From: Phaffia rhodozyma
Taxonomy: Eukaryota; Basidiomycota; Tremellomycetes; Cystofilobasidiales; Mrakiaceae
Direction of reading: 5' to 3'
Assembly: GCA_014706385.1 (NCBI GenBank)
Contig: JACGZH010000010.1
Coordinates: 1,023,501-1,087,500 of the forward strand
Length of the DNA stretch: 64,000 nt
The position numbers and the translations under genes were made by a program. How positions within the stretch are numbered: position 1 is the first letter of the stretch; each line of letters begins with the position of its first letter. Of this stretch, positions 46,501-58,377 are shown in pieces. Under the pieces are notes generated by a model. That model saw nothing but the letters and a program-made list of their open reading frames with translations. It searched no databases and had not been told where the DNA came from.

Positions 46501-49500
46501 ACAAATTTACCTTAGGCTTGTTAGCCGGTCGGTTGGTTTGCGATCTATCAAGCGATGGAGCAAAGGTATGTTCGCGAGATCTGAAAAATATACTCTGACC
46601 GAGGCAGTTTCAGACCTAATCTAGGCTTTCTTGATATGATTTTCCGTCTGTGTATGGTAGACAATGATTGCATCGACAACTTGGTCTCTGACAGAGATGT
46701 GTGCAACCCAGCTTAAGATTAATCGGGAAGACATCGACCCAGACGATACTCACACATTCTTTGACGATGCCGTGGCCTCTCCTGATCGGCTTCTTCGCTT
46801 TGTCCGCCATTGTGAAGCTGATGCTTTCTTCCAAATGGCCATCACCGCGAAGGTGCAAATTCTTCCTCTCACCAGGCAGCTCACTACTCTATCCGGAAAC
46901 TCTTGGTGAGTGATCTGACTTCTCGTTGCATTCGCTGAAGGACAGATTATAAACCAAATAACTTTCGCTTTACTATGTATACGACATACAGGAATCGTAC
47001 CCTGAACGGAGGCCGAGCTGAACGAAACGAGTTCATTCTTCTCCATGAGTTCCACAAGCTCAAATACATTTGCCCAGACAAGTTCATAGGCAAAAATAAG
47101 GCAGCTCTTCTCAAGGCCGAAGCCGAAGATGGGGATGAAGCTGCTTCCACAGTCGCGAGTAGGAGAGGAGGAAAGAGGGACAAGTTCAAAGGAGGTTTGG
47201 TGTTTGAACCTAAGAGAGGTCTATGGGACAAATACGTTTTGGTCATGGATTTCAACAGTCTGTACCCTAGTATCATTCAAGAGTACAACATCGATTTCAC
47301 AACGGTGTCTGTGACCACCGAAGAAGACGTGAGCTTGTCTACTATCTCATTTTCACTCATCACTGTGCTCGCTAGATAGCAGACTGATCATCGGCTTCTG
47401 TAAACCTTGAAATAACTCTTAGGAGGACGGCGAGGAGAAGATTCCAGAAGTGCCCTCCAGCGAGTTAGGGCAGGGGGTGCTGCCCCGTCTCATTGCTCAA
47501 CTGGTTAATCGGCGAAGGGAGGTCAAGAGCTTGATGAAAGGAAAGATTTCACCCATGTTGATGATGCAGGTAAGTCAATCGGTTCGTCAGTTCGACACTA
47601 AAGGCTAGATATTAACTAGCACGTCACAACGTTCGTAGTATGATATTCGACAGAAAGCGCTAAAGCTCACCGCCAACTCCATGTACGGTTGTCTCGGGTT
47701 TGAGTATTCCCGATTCTATGCTCGGCCTTTGGCTGCGCTAACAACATTCAAGGGTCGTGAGATTCTGACCAATACAAAGGAGCTCGCCGAAAGCATCCAG
47801 CTTGAAGTAAGCAATATAGTTTCGGGACTTCTTAACCTCACTTGTCATTCTGATTATATCTGCTTCTAAGGTTGTCTACGGAGATACAGATTCCGTATTC
47901 GTCAACTCCAACGTCACAGACTTTGATGAGGCGATGAAAACTGCGAACCTTTTCAAAAAGCAAGTGAACGACAAGTATAAGCTTCTCGAAATTGATTTAG
48001 ATGGCGTCTTCCAAAGATTACTACTTCTACAAAAGAAGAAGTATGCCGCTATCAAGGTCGAGGCCGATGGATCTGTGTCGACTGAGGTCAAAGGACTGGA
48101 TATGAAACGTAGAGAATTCTGCAAGCTTTCAAAAGATGTTTCCCAGTAAGCCTCGGTACCGCTTACTTCTTATACTGCCTTACAAGTATATAAGCTGATG
48201 TCTACATCCTATCTCGTAGATATGTCCTTGATCGAATTCTTTCTGGAGAGCCTACTGAAGTGTGTATCAACAAGATTCACGACTATCTTACTAGCGTTGG
48301 CCGAAATGTCAGAGAGGACAAAGTAGATATCGAGGACTTTGTCATCAACAAGGTTCGAACCGTCATTTTCATTAACAAATTGAGACAATTGGCCTGACAC
48401 ATGTGACTTTCGTATGTTCAAACAGCGACTTGGAAAGAATCCTGAAGACTATCCTGACGCCAAAAACCAACCTCAGGTTCAAGTAGCGTTAAGAATGAAG
48501 GCGCGTGGAGGAAATGCTCGGGCGGGGGATGTCATGCAGTACGTCTTTTGCGTAGGCAAAGATGACAAGACTGCTAGATCTGCCCAAGCAGACCGAGCCT
48601 ATCATCCGGATGAACTTCGGAAAGCAACCGATCTCAAGCTTGGTTAGTGCTTACATCCATGAACATATACATACGTGTATTGATCAAAACTTAGGCCTTG
48701 TTGAGAACTGACTTAATTTTTCAACTAATTCCCTTTTCCTTTCGGACATAGATTTCGATTATTACTTATCATTACAAGTTCTACCTCCTGTCGAACGTCT
48801 TTGTGAATCGATAGAGGGAACCGACCGAGCTCGTCTAGCCGAATGTTTAGGTGAGCTGGTCTTATTTAGCTATCATAGCCATTCAAGCTGAAAGCTGACT
48901 CATTACTTTCCATCATTATCCGTCTGTTTTGAATACCATCAGGCCTAGACCCTCAGCGATTCGCTGTCAAGACTGTTGGTGACATCGAGCGAGACTTTTA
49001 TACCCTGGGCTCCAAAGTCTCTGATAAAGACAGATTTCAAAGTGCTTTACCTTTTGAAGTCCGTTGTTTCGATTGCCAAAATGTTGCCAAATTTGGTGGG
49101 CTTCAGGATGACATCGTAAGTTCCTTTTGTTGATCAATTTTACACCAACAGCTCAGTTTTGCGATAATCTTAACGCAATTTGTGGGGTTTTCTTTCTTTT
49201 TCTTTTTTCCCATTAGAACTCTCATATTCGGTCGACTGGTATCCACTGTAGTGAATGCTCAAAGCGCTACGCTCTTCCATCGCTTGCAGTTCAGCTCGAG
49301 ATACAAATTCGAGACCACATCAGTAGATACTACCAGGCTGTTATGGTCTGCGACGATCAAGCCTGCTTGGCATCTACTCGTGCGATCGGCGTGTATGCGA
49401 AGCAGTGTCTGATGCCTAATTGTAGAGGGCAGATGCACTTGGAGGTGAGCTTCTTTTTGTCACATCGTCTGATTTAAGAAAAGCTGGGACCCTAACAAAA

Positions 49501-49864
49501 ACATGGACGCTTTGACTCGGATCTCAAGTACACGGATGCCGCGTTATACAACCAACTGCTATATTACAAGTCTCTGTTTGATACCGATAAAGCAGTCGCT
49601 GCTGTAAAGGCCTCAGACAAGTTTGGTGAGTTGACGTTATGCTTAGTACCACATGATGCAGTCTGCTGACAGTTCAGTTCTCTAATCAAACATATGCGCA
49701 TTCAATGAGCAGAAGAGGTCCAGGCATTCGCTGCTCAAAACAAGCATACATTCAAGACACTCTCGGCTGTTGTTCAGAAGTATCTGAATAAGAACGGACG
49801 AGGAACTGTAGAGATGAATCAAATCTTCTCTTTCATGACGAAATCTTCTGTTTGGGGTAGTTAG
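43584..49864 (+). CDS. POL1: DNA polymerase alpha catalytic subunit
   Basis: B-family polymerase of the primase complex that starts Okazaki fragments. Start at 43584 ([20 protein letters not shown]). The N-terminal region is acidic ([20 protein letters not shown]) with [10 protein letters not shown], a likely replisome-interaction motif. The exonuclease-like and polymerase parts follow: [15 protein letters not shown] (motif A, about 47245), [20 protein letters not shown] (motif B, about 47660) and [12 protein letters not shown] (motif C, about 47877). The C-terminal zinc module shows [19 protein letters not shown] and CLMPNC spread over the exons at 49050-49440. About 20 exons; about 1,430 residues. 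The TAG is at 49862-49864. All polymerase catalytic Asp residues are present. Confidence 0.95.
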
Positions 49865-50489
49865 GAAGCCACTGTCCGAGTTTCCAACACTTGTGTTTAT
49901 GTATTTTATCCCATGTTATATCCAATCTGCAAAAAGCATGGTGAGAATAACCTCAGCCGATGGTGGTCGATACATGGTCCTTTTAGACTTGGGTGTCCTC
50001 AGATCACAAACCGCCAAGATCCCATTGGTCATGGGTTTAGTTTCTGCCAGCATCAATGTCAGCCTCAGCGGCCAGCGTAGCAGTCATGGCAGCCTCAACA
50101 TCACCAGCGACAGCGTTGAACCCCGGCATTCTTGCTCGCTCATTCTCCTCCTGGTGAAGGGTTAGGAGCAGCATGCTGCGCGATGTGTTCACATCTCTGT
50201 TCCACCAGGTCTGAGAGCAAGCATAAAAGAGATAAAGAGACCAAGAATCTCTGCGAAGAGCTATACACTTTCTGGCGGGTTCCCTTCTGTTTTACTGGTT
50301 TCTCAATCCATTTTACTAAAACATCTGGGTGGTGTGTATATATGGTTTTGGAAAACCAGTGAGGACTTGATTGGAAACAAGTGCCAGAACGAAACGTTCA
50401 TGTTTCACCCTTGTACTTCAGAAGTTATCTTCATTGTGTGAGAGTATGTTGATGTTATTTTTCAATATCTGCCACATTACCGATATCAG
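49865..50489. other. 3' flank of POL1, no gene seen
   Basis: About 620 bases before the first tRNA gene. Open frames are short and unsupported. Confidence 0.5.
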
Positions 50490-50583
50490 GATCGTATAGT
50501 ATAGTGGTTAGTACTTCCGCTTGTGGTTCTTCAGCCGAAACGCAAAGTCGCGGACGACGGGTGTTCAATTCACCCTACGGTCA
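50490..50583 (+). tRNA. tRNA-His(GTG) with 22-nt intron, copy 1
   Basis: Cloverleaf fits: acceptor GATCGTA/TACGGTC with discriminator A, D stem GTAT/GTAC, anticodon stem TCCGC/GCGGA, anticodon GTG at 50523-50525, and T arm GGGTG-TTCAATT-CACCC. The intron, 50527-50548, begins one base after the anticodon, the standard place. A box TAGTATAGTGG and B box GTTCAATTC are clear. A G precedes position 1, so the His-specific G-1 may be encoded. A T run for Pol III stop follows. The mature tRNA would be 72 nt. Confidence 0.93.
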
Positions 50584-51270
50584 GTTCAGCTTTTTTGTTT
50601 CACATGAGAACAATTTATTCATAAGATGCTTCCAGTATTCATATTTTGTTCCGTTTGGCATCCGAGATGGAAGTATCTAAAACACTTACCTAAAATGCCG
50701 GTCTGAAAAACTAGTCTTGACGGACTAACACTTAACGACACGTGTCATCTCTACTTACCCTTCTGATTCGTTTGCGACAAATCATGACCTTCAACTTATA
50801 CAAATCTACCGACCTTGACTTCGAATACGAACGTGCTGCTTTCTCTCCTACTTTTTTCTTCTTCTTCCGAGCGACATGGTTATACAATTTCGTCAGGATC
50901 TACGATGAAACGTAGAAGGGGAGTCCTTGAGGGTTTCAAGAACACGTTCGCTGCTTAGCTCGGATCATAAAATCTCTCCAACTCATCGTCCCTCCGAAGC
51001 ATCTTACCATTTTAGGCCTCGTCATCTCGTCACCTCGCCATCTGTTCGATGACTGACCGGTCTTATTCTCTGGATCTTCTACGCTCACCAGGACGAACGT
51101 TGTTTAACTTGCATTATCACATCGGACACCCGAATATTGACCCTTTAGATTTTTTCAGTTGAGCCGCATGCTTTAATGACGGGTCGTCTTGTCCTGACCT
51201 ACTTGGTCTCTTTCAACATACATTGACATATACTGCCAATCGTCTTTGAAACCAAAAAGAGAAAAAGACA
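50584..51270. other. Intergenic region, promoter side of phosphatase gene
   Basis: A T run just after the tRNA gene likely ends its transcript. Nothing else recognised. Confidence 0.5.
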
Positions 51271-53459
51271 ATGAACGCCGTCGTTCTCGCTTCTCTGCTT
51301 CCTATCTTTGCTGTCGCTGGGCCCTTAGGCCAGAGGGCGTCTGTTGCTCCTGGCTCCGTGGCCGCTAGTGCCACTATCGCTGCATCCTTTGTTGGTTCCC
51401 ACACCTCGGATGTCTTCCCTCCTCCTTCTGGTGAAGTCTTCTAACTAACCTCGTTGGATTCTATGCATCACCGCTGACAGATCCTTCTTTTGATATAAAC
51501 AGCCACTGTCAATCCCACTCTCTTCCCTTCTGAACCTGTCATCGGCTACCCTGGCTCTACTGCTACTGGGGTCGAACCCGCCGCCATTCAGACAGCAGCT
51601 GCATACGCTTATAATACTGGAAAGACCCAGTACTACCCTCTCGTAGCTGATAAGCCTTCAGATGTGGATGAGGCGACCGAGTTTAACATTTTTAAGTCTT
51701 GGGGCAACGTCTCTCCCTGGTACTCTGTCCAGTCCAGCGTATACGGTCTTCCAGAGGCCAATCCGTTGATGCCCGAGAGCTGCTCGGTCACTCAGGTTCA
51801 CCTTCTCTACCGACACGGTGCCAGGTACCCAACCTCTAAGGCCCTCTCTCCTACCTTCGCCTCTACTCTGGCCAATCTGACCGCTCACGGTGGTTTCTCC
51901 GCCACTGGTGATCTTGGGTTCCTTAACACCTGGACCTACAAGCTTGGTGCAGAAGTCCTTACCCCCTTCGGTCGACTTCAGGGCTTCGAGCTCGGTGTTG
52001 CCATGAGGCAGCAGTACGGACATCTGCTCAACAACTTCACCGAACAGGGCGTCTTACCCGTATTTAGAACCGAGTCCAAGGACAGGATGGTCAACACCGC
52101 AAACAAGTGAGTTTGAAGATCTATCCCCGCAGATCACAGGATTCAGGCTGGTAACGGAATGTTGACATGAAACTCTGTGCTAGCTTTGCCGCCGGATTTT
52201 TCGGTGTTCCCGAGTACCTAAAGCAGGTCAACATCGAGATTGCTGTCGAGGCCTCTGGCTTCAACAATACTGGCGCTCCAAAATACGTGAGTCGTTTCAA
52301 TCCCTTCGGACTATACTGCCTAAACTTTGATCGCTAACGTTCATCTGAATATTTACTCGCTAGGCCTGCCCGAATGCCCAAATCGACAAGTACAGCGATC
52401 TTGGAACTAACGCCGCTGCCAAGTTTGCTGATATCGCCTTCGCCTCCACCGCTACCCGGATTCAGAAACTGATCACCGGCTTGGCCGTCACGCCTACCCA
52501 TATCGTCTCTATGTTATCATTATGCTCCTACGAGACTCAAGCTCTGGGCTACTCTCAGTTCTGCAAGCTCTTCACTGTTGAGGACTTCAAAAACTACGAC
52601 TATTACTACGATATGTCTTGTGAGCGAACTTTCTTTCGCAAATCTAGAGCCAATGTACCATGACTGATAAGTAGAACTTAAATGCTTTCATCTAGTCTAT
52701 TACGACGACGGTGCTGGTTCCCCCATTGCTGCCGCTCAGGGTTTAGGTTACCTGCAAGAAACTGTTGCCCGATTTGAAGCCTCGTCTGCCTCGCTTGCTA
52801 CAGCCAACACCGCCATCAACACCACCCTCGACCTCAACCCGGAGACTTTCCCCCTCCACCAGTCCATTTACGCCGACGCTACTCACGATGGCGTCTTCCT
52901 CGACATTGTTACTGCTTTCAACCTGACGGCCCTATTCCCCGGTGGTCCTTTGCCTTTGACCAAAAGGCCAGATGGAAAGCACTTCAAGTCTAGCCAGGTC
53001 GTTCCGTTTAGCACCCACCTCAACATTCAAGTCTTGGAGTGTTCTGATCTAACCCCCTCGAAACAGATCAGATTCATCCTGTAAGCTCTTTGTTTAGGGT
53101 TTAAACAGATTCATTCAAACCCCTAAAGATTCTGCCACTAAGATGGGCTCTCGTGACCTTCCGATCAATGATAGCAACGATGCTGTGCTGCCCCTCCACA
53201 ACACCTACGCCGGATGCGGATACTCAGCCGACGGCCTTTGCTCATTCGATACCGTGCTGACCGCGCTCAAGGCTAGAATTGACGAGATCGATTACGACCA
53301 CGCCTGCTATGGAAACTAGTGAGACCTTTTGTCATTTCTCCGTAAAGGAGGCGTCATGATAAAAAATAACGAATTTGGACTGATCATATTTTTGCACCAT
53401 CCTTATATAGCACCGTCAAGGCTGGTGTGGATTACAACGGTCTCGCTCCATATTCGTAA
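51271..53459 (+). CDS. Secreted histidine acid phosphatase (phytase-like)
   Basis: Extracellular phosphomonoesterase of the histidine phosphatase clade 2 (phytase/acid phosphatase). The signal peptide starts at 51271 (MNAVVLASLLPIFAVAGPLG). The catalytic motif is YRHGARYPT (about 51810-51836), with the nucleophile His, and the C-terminal proton donor region is YADATHDG (about 52870-52893). Several N-glycosylation sites are present (NLT, NFT, NNT, NTT). The Cys pattern includes ESCSV near the start of the domain and YAGCGY and DHACYG near the end. Seven or so exons; an intron at 53082-53173 joins RFIL to NDAVLPL. The stop is at 53457-53459. About 580 residues. Phytate versus general phosphate ester use cannot be told from sequence. 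It sits between two identical tRNA-His genes. Confidence 0.9.
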
Positions 53460-54082
53460 AGAGTGGATGAAGAAGAGAAGAGGGACGATGAGATTCTGAT
53501 TTTGAATACCCTTTGTACCATATGCATGCATCTCGATTTATCCATCCTTCCAGTGAATTAAACCGGATTAAGAGAAGCGGGGAACAGAAAAAGCAAAGTG
53601 TGATGTCGCAGAGCTGAGGTCGTATGGTTGAGTTGAGATAATATACGTGTCCAGAATGATTTTATCAAGTTCATGTGGGTGTAAGATGAATGATATGAAG
53701 ATCCTGCATGTCCAACAACTGAGTTGCGATGGGTTGTAGAGGTTTATAAAAATCCAAAAGTGAAAAGTGTACTTTCTGTTTTGAGTTGTTCTCAATCAAA
53801 ACCTCACAGGTTTCTCGGAACCATATACACACCTCCCAGATATTTCGGTAAACCTGGATTGGGAAGCCAGAAATGCAGAGGAGAGCTAGCAGGTTTTACA
53901 GCTCTTTGGAGAGAAATCTTTAGACTCTGCGCAAGATCTGAGGGTGCTGCCTCGAGGGGAAGATCATAAAGTACAGCCCAAATGATGTTAAGATCACTAA
54001 GATTTCGTCGAAGACTGCCAAAGCTCAAATTTTTTTCTCAGATTTTGAAACATATTACAACAAGCCATACGAAGTTCGTCAG
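53460..54082. other. 3' flank of phosphatase gene
   Basis: About 620 bases before the second tRNA gene. No gene seen. Confidence 0.5.
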
Positions 54083-54176
54083 GATCGTATAGTATAGTGG
54101 TTAGTACTTCCGCTTGTGGTTCTTCAGCCGAAACGCAAAGTCGCGGACGACGGGTGTTCAATTCACCCTACGGTCA
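54083..54176 (+). tRNA. tRNA-His(GTG) with 22-nt intron, copy 2
   Basis: Base for base the same 94-nt gene as 50490-50583, including its intron and the preceding G. Flanks differ beyond about five bases upstream (CAGG shared). A T run follows at once, as a Pol III terminator. Confidence 0.93.
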
Positions 54177-54472
54177 TTTTTTTCTTTACATGACCCGGTC
54201 TCTCCGATAGGAGGTAACCCGTTAGGTACTCCAATGTTTCAACTTTCTCGCTTTTCGACCTATGTAGTAAGGCTCTTCTTGTTTGAGATCATACTTTCGA
54301 GCCAGAGCTTCTCGGCCAAAGGTACAATTTCTCGCAAAGGAACAAGAGGCAGGGCGAGAAATCAATCAGATCGACGCGTCTGTTTTGACGTGATAACTTG
54401 CCGCTTATAATTCGGCCTTGTCTATACTCAAACGACCATCTAATCGTACTGGTTGTTGTCTCCATACAAGAC

Positions 54473-57342
54473 ATGCTTCCCCCACCAGTTCCTCTGCCAG
54501 CATCACCTACTCCACTTGGTCCTACATCGCTATCGGTCGATCTTCCTGTGACACCAGCTCCTCAGAAAGCTCGCTTGGGCAGCTTGGAGCAACAGATCAG
54601 GGATTTAGTCTCCCAGAAAACCGCGACAGAACGGAAGCATCGAGGTGAATTGGCTGGGCTGAGAACACAACTAGCTGACGCTGTGGGTGAGATTGCTGAG
54701 TGGAAGGACAAATGCAAGGCGAGTGAGGGGGGAGCCAAGCAGTTGATATCCTATCGACAAGAGGTTGATCGAGTCAAGGCAGAGGTACGCGTCATGGAAT
54801 CACCTTCTTCCGCCTCACTTAACACCAGCAAAGCACTTCTGTCCTTCTTCGACCTTTCAGAATCTTATGCTAACTGTGTCAACTTGCCTAATAATATGTC
54901 GACTCCTCGTTGGAAACAATGAGTTCAGTCTGCTATCTCGGAGGCTCTCCTCAAATCACGCAGCGACCTTACTCTTCACGAGCAGTACCTGAAATTCTTA
55001 TCATTTAAAGGCCAGCTGAACAAAGCAGAAAGTGTAACAAGTATGTGTATCTATTCGGATCCAGCATATTTTCTTCGATTGCCATGAGGCCCATTGATCT
55101 GATTCTATTGGGCCGTCGGCACTTTCCATGTCTGCTCAGTCATGAGGGATCATAAGCTGACGCGTTTCAAGGCAAGAGAGACCTCTCTCGAGAGAGAGCT
55201 AGATTCCCTGGTGGCCACACACAATCTCCAGCTGGTAAGCTCTTCGTCAACAAATTATTGCCGACGCCCTTGCTTTGTCCATTATCTGAAAACTAATTTA
55301 AACAACATATGCGTCTGCATATATCAGGAGGACCACGAAGCATTATTGGTCCTCTTGGACGAGACGCGACTTGAAGCTCAGAGTCTCAGAGAACAATTGG
55401 AGACATCGTTGGAGGATCTAGAACGTGCTAGGTCAGATCGCTCAAAAGGAGAGGGAGAACTTCTGTTAGCTGAAAGAGCTGATCTCGAGGTCAGTTGACA
55501 CGTCTTTTCCATCTTGATCCGCGAAGACTTACAACCTATGGTTCAATCTTGCCCGAAACATGCTCATCAATTTGCATCTGACCCCATCCAGACTCTTCGG
55601 AAAGCCCATAGTGCTTTACTTAAGACGACTGGTTCGCAAACGACAGAAATCGCATCTTTACAGACTCGGATCGCTAATCTCGAAGCTAGGGAGACTAACC
55701 TTAAGGACGAGAAGGCTGCTCTAATCAAGGAGGAGAAGATTAGAGAGAGGGAACGAGAACGACTGAAGTCAAAAGAGGAAGGTTGGGAAGACCGCGAACG
55801 AGAATTACTTGATGAAGTCGACACGCTGCGCGCCGCTTTGGACGGAGTCAGGGAGAGAGAACGAAGAGAAAAGGACAGGGTACGTACTTCTTCAATTACT
55901 TGGTTAATTTTACAGTTGAATTTCACAAGTAAAGTGCCCTCGAGCTGAAACAGACCTCTTCTTTCGCATGACCATTGATCATTTATAGGTCCTTCTCATG
56001 CGAAATAATAGCAGTACAACAGAAACGGACCTTCGAAAGGAACTGGAAGGACTGGAAGAAGAGGTGGAGATACAGGTGGAAGAAACCAAACGCGTTGAAG
56101 CCCAGTTAATCATGAAAGAGAAGGAGGTTCGCTCATTGAAGGTAACGCTCCATTCCTTTTGGCATGATACTACCCTTGAGATCCTTTGGAAGCTTATACT
56201 CTCTGTTTCTCGATAACTTTTAAGAAAACGATCGCCACATTAGAATCATCCTTATCGGCCTTGACGACGTCCCTATCAGCTCGGTCGATACATTCTTCGA
56301 ACCCTGCACCCGATTCAGGCGCTTTTTCGGGTGCCTCTACATCAATACCCAAATCAGAAAAGGCTCTACCGTCGAAACCTACTACTAAAGCCCGGGCAAA
56401 AGCCAAAATAAGAAAGGCCGCATCGCTCGAACCGGAGGAGCAAGATGATGATTCTGTGGAAGACGTCCAGGCGGAGATGAGCCATGTGGACGAAGACGGA
56501 GATAACGCTGCACCAGCCTCCCTTGAACCTGTCAAGCTCAAGAGAGGCCGGCCCAAGAAAAAGGTACGCGTGCAATTTCAATTCGGACATATTTCTTTCC
56601 TGCGAATATTCAGGCGAGCCCTGTTTTGCGGTACTTCCGTAGAAATAACTCTGTAAGGTCGGCTTATGCATCCCTGATTCTGGTCTCGTCTGTTAGGATA
56701 CTGCATCCGATAAAGACATTGGTGGGAAACTGCCTATAGCATCAAAGACAAAACCTTTGGCCAAAGTCAAGAAGCCGATAGTGGATGACGAAGAAGAGGT
56801 AAGGAGAATTGGATTTCATCTTGGCATATTGGGAATCATGTGAGTAGTAAGCGATTGACGTATCATTTGTTGTCTTTGCGTTCTATTTTTCAACTCCGTC
56901 ATATTGATCCGCGACAGAAATCATCACCTCTCCCTGTTCCAACTAAGAAGAAAGTAATCAAAACATCGGAAGTCTCATCCTCAAATATGTCAAAGAAGCG
57001 CAAGCCGGTTGTTGAAGACGAGCCCGATGCCGAAGCTATAGGAACTACCTTACCGATTATAGAGGAGAAGAAGAAGAAACGGAAGTTAGGGATGAAGATC
57101 AAGCCCGCCCTTGATTGGGATTTTGCCAACGTAAGTGATGTAGCTTCTTACTCAATCTACTCTACTCTTTTTAGTCTGTTCCTGTCACTCATGTTTCTGT
57201 TTTGGTTCTGGTTCGTTCTATGACTTCTGTATCGCTTCAGACCGAGGGAGGTGAGATTCCGACAGTACTGAGCCCCATCAAAGGAGCCCCAGCCCCTCTT
57301 CCTCTCAACCGTGGTGGTCTCAAGGGACTTGGAAAATGGTGA
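54473..57342 (+). CDS. Coiled-coil protein with C-terminal AT-hook
   Basis: Not recognised as a named family. Start at 54473 (MLPPPVPLPASPTPLGPTSL). Most of the protein is heptad-rich coiled coil across several exons: SLEQQIRDLVSQKTATERKH, DETRLEAQSLREQLETSLED, TEIASLQTRIANLEARETNL, ERERERLKSKEEGWEDRERE, LRKELEGLEEEVEIQVEETK. The C-terminal part is acidic and basic in turn, with an AT-hook-like KLKRGRPKKK, further Lys-rich patches (TKKKVIKTSE, KKKKRKLGMKIK), and ends LPLNRGGLKGLGKW at the TGA ending 57342. About 700 residues, ten or more exons. A nuclear or chromosome-bound structural role is plausible, but only inferred from the coiled coil and AT-hook. Confidence 0.65.
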
Positions 57343-58377
57343 ACAGACTATCACTTGCATCATCTTAACAATATAACGCTACTTTTTTTTGCTGTTCTCA
57401 GCGCCAATATATCCTTCCTGATCTCATCATCGCCCACAGTGCTATATTTGTTCTGGCTTTGTACTCTATTTTCGTCTATCTACTTCGGAGCTGCTATCGC
57501 GGTACCTTCCACCTTATTCTATAAAATAATTATATTATACACAAACAAGATATCTTCAACACCTTATTTTCTTGCATTCAAGCACCTGCGAGCAATATGA
57601 AATGAACCTCCTGGGCACGGCACATTTTGTCGTTGTTCTGGTGCGAGTCTTCTCGCCCTTCGCTCTTGCTTATTTCATACGTTAGGTTCGGCATATCCGA
57701 TCTCGGAAGCGGCGAGTATTTCTTTATAGTAATCTGAATCTTCGTGAGGCATTTGAGTTGTTAGGGTTGCATAAACCGATCTTCTTTTTGTGCAAATCCG
57801 CCTCCCCGCCCCATGGACGCAGCGACTATTAAATTTATTTGCAGAACCTTTTCACAAGACATTTGCTCGTTGCTCATAAATCTAACTATATCACCCGATA
57901 AGAAGATATATGCCGGCAACTCTTTATATCATGCATCGTTGTAGATATTCGACTCTATGACAAAACTTTGAATTTGAAAATAGTGTCCCTTTGCCTCAGT
58001 GAGTCCATTCCTGTTTCGTCTTTCTACTTTCGAGGTTGCAATAACCATAGACTGTGAAATATGTTTCATTTTCAGCCTCAACAAGCCTTGATAGATTCGG
58101 CAGCTTCATCAGATTTGTCTATCGAGCCCAACTCAGATTCGCTGGCTTTCCAGCAGAGATGTTGTCGCTCAAACAATCAATGCGTGATGAGCGAAACCAA
58201 CAATCCTTAAAAACCACAAACGATCAACATTCCTAAGTTGAATCACAATTTTTAATGAACTCTTTGCCAAGATGACTATATAGCATGATATCAATCAAGG
58301 CCGTGACAAATTTCATCCGTCTGTACACATGTACACATTCTCTTTCTCGGCTAGATAGACCTCGGAGCACAGGCCAC
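57343..58377. other. Convergent intergenic region, AT-rich
   Basis: About 1 kb. The stretch 57500-57560 is very AT-rich. No gene or RNA recognised. Confidence 0.5.

Noticed and set aside
48351..48365. B-box-like GGTTCGAACC resembling a tRNA
   Set aside because: It is a splice donor region of POL1; no acceptor stem or anticodon arm can be formed around it.
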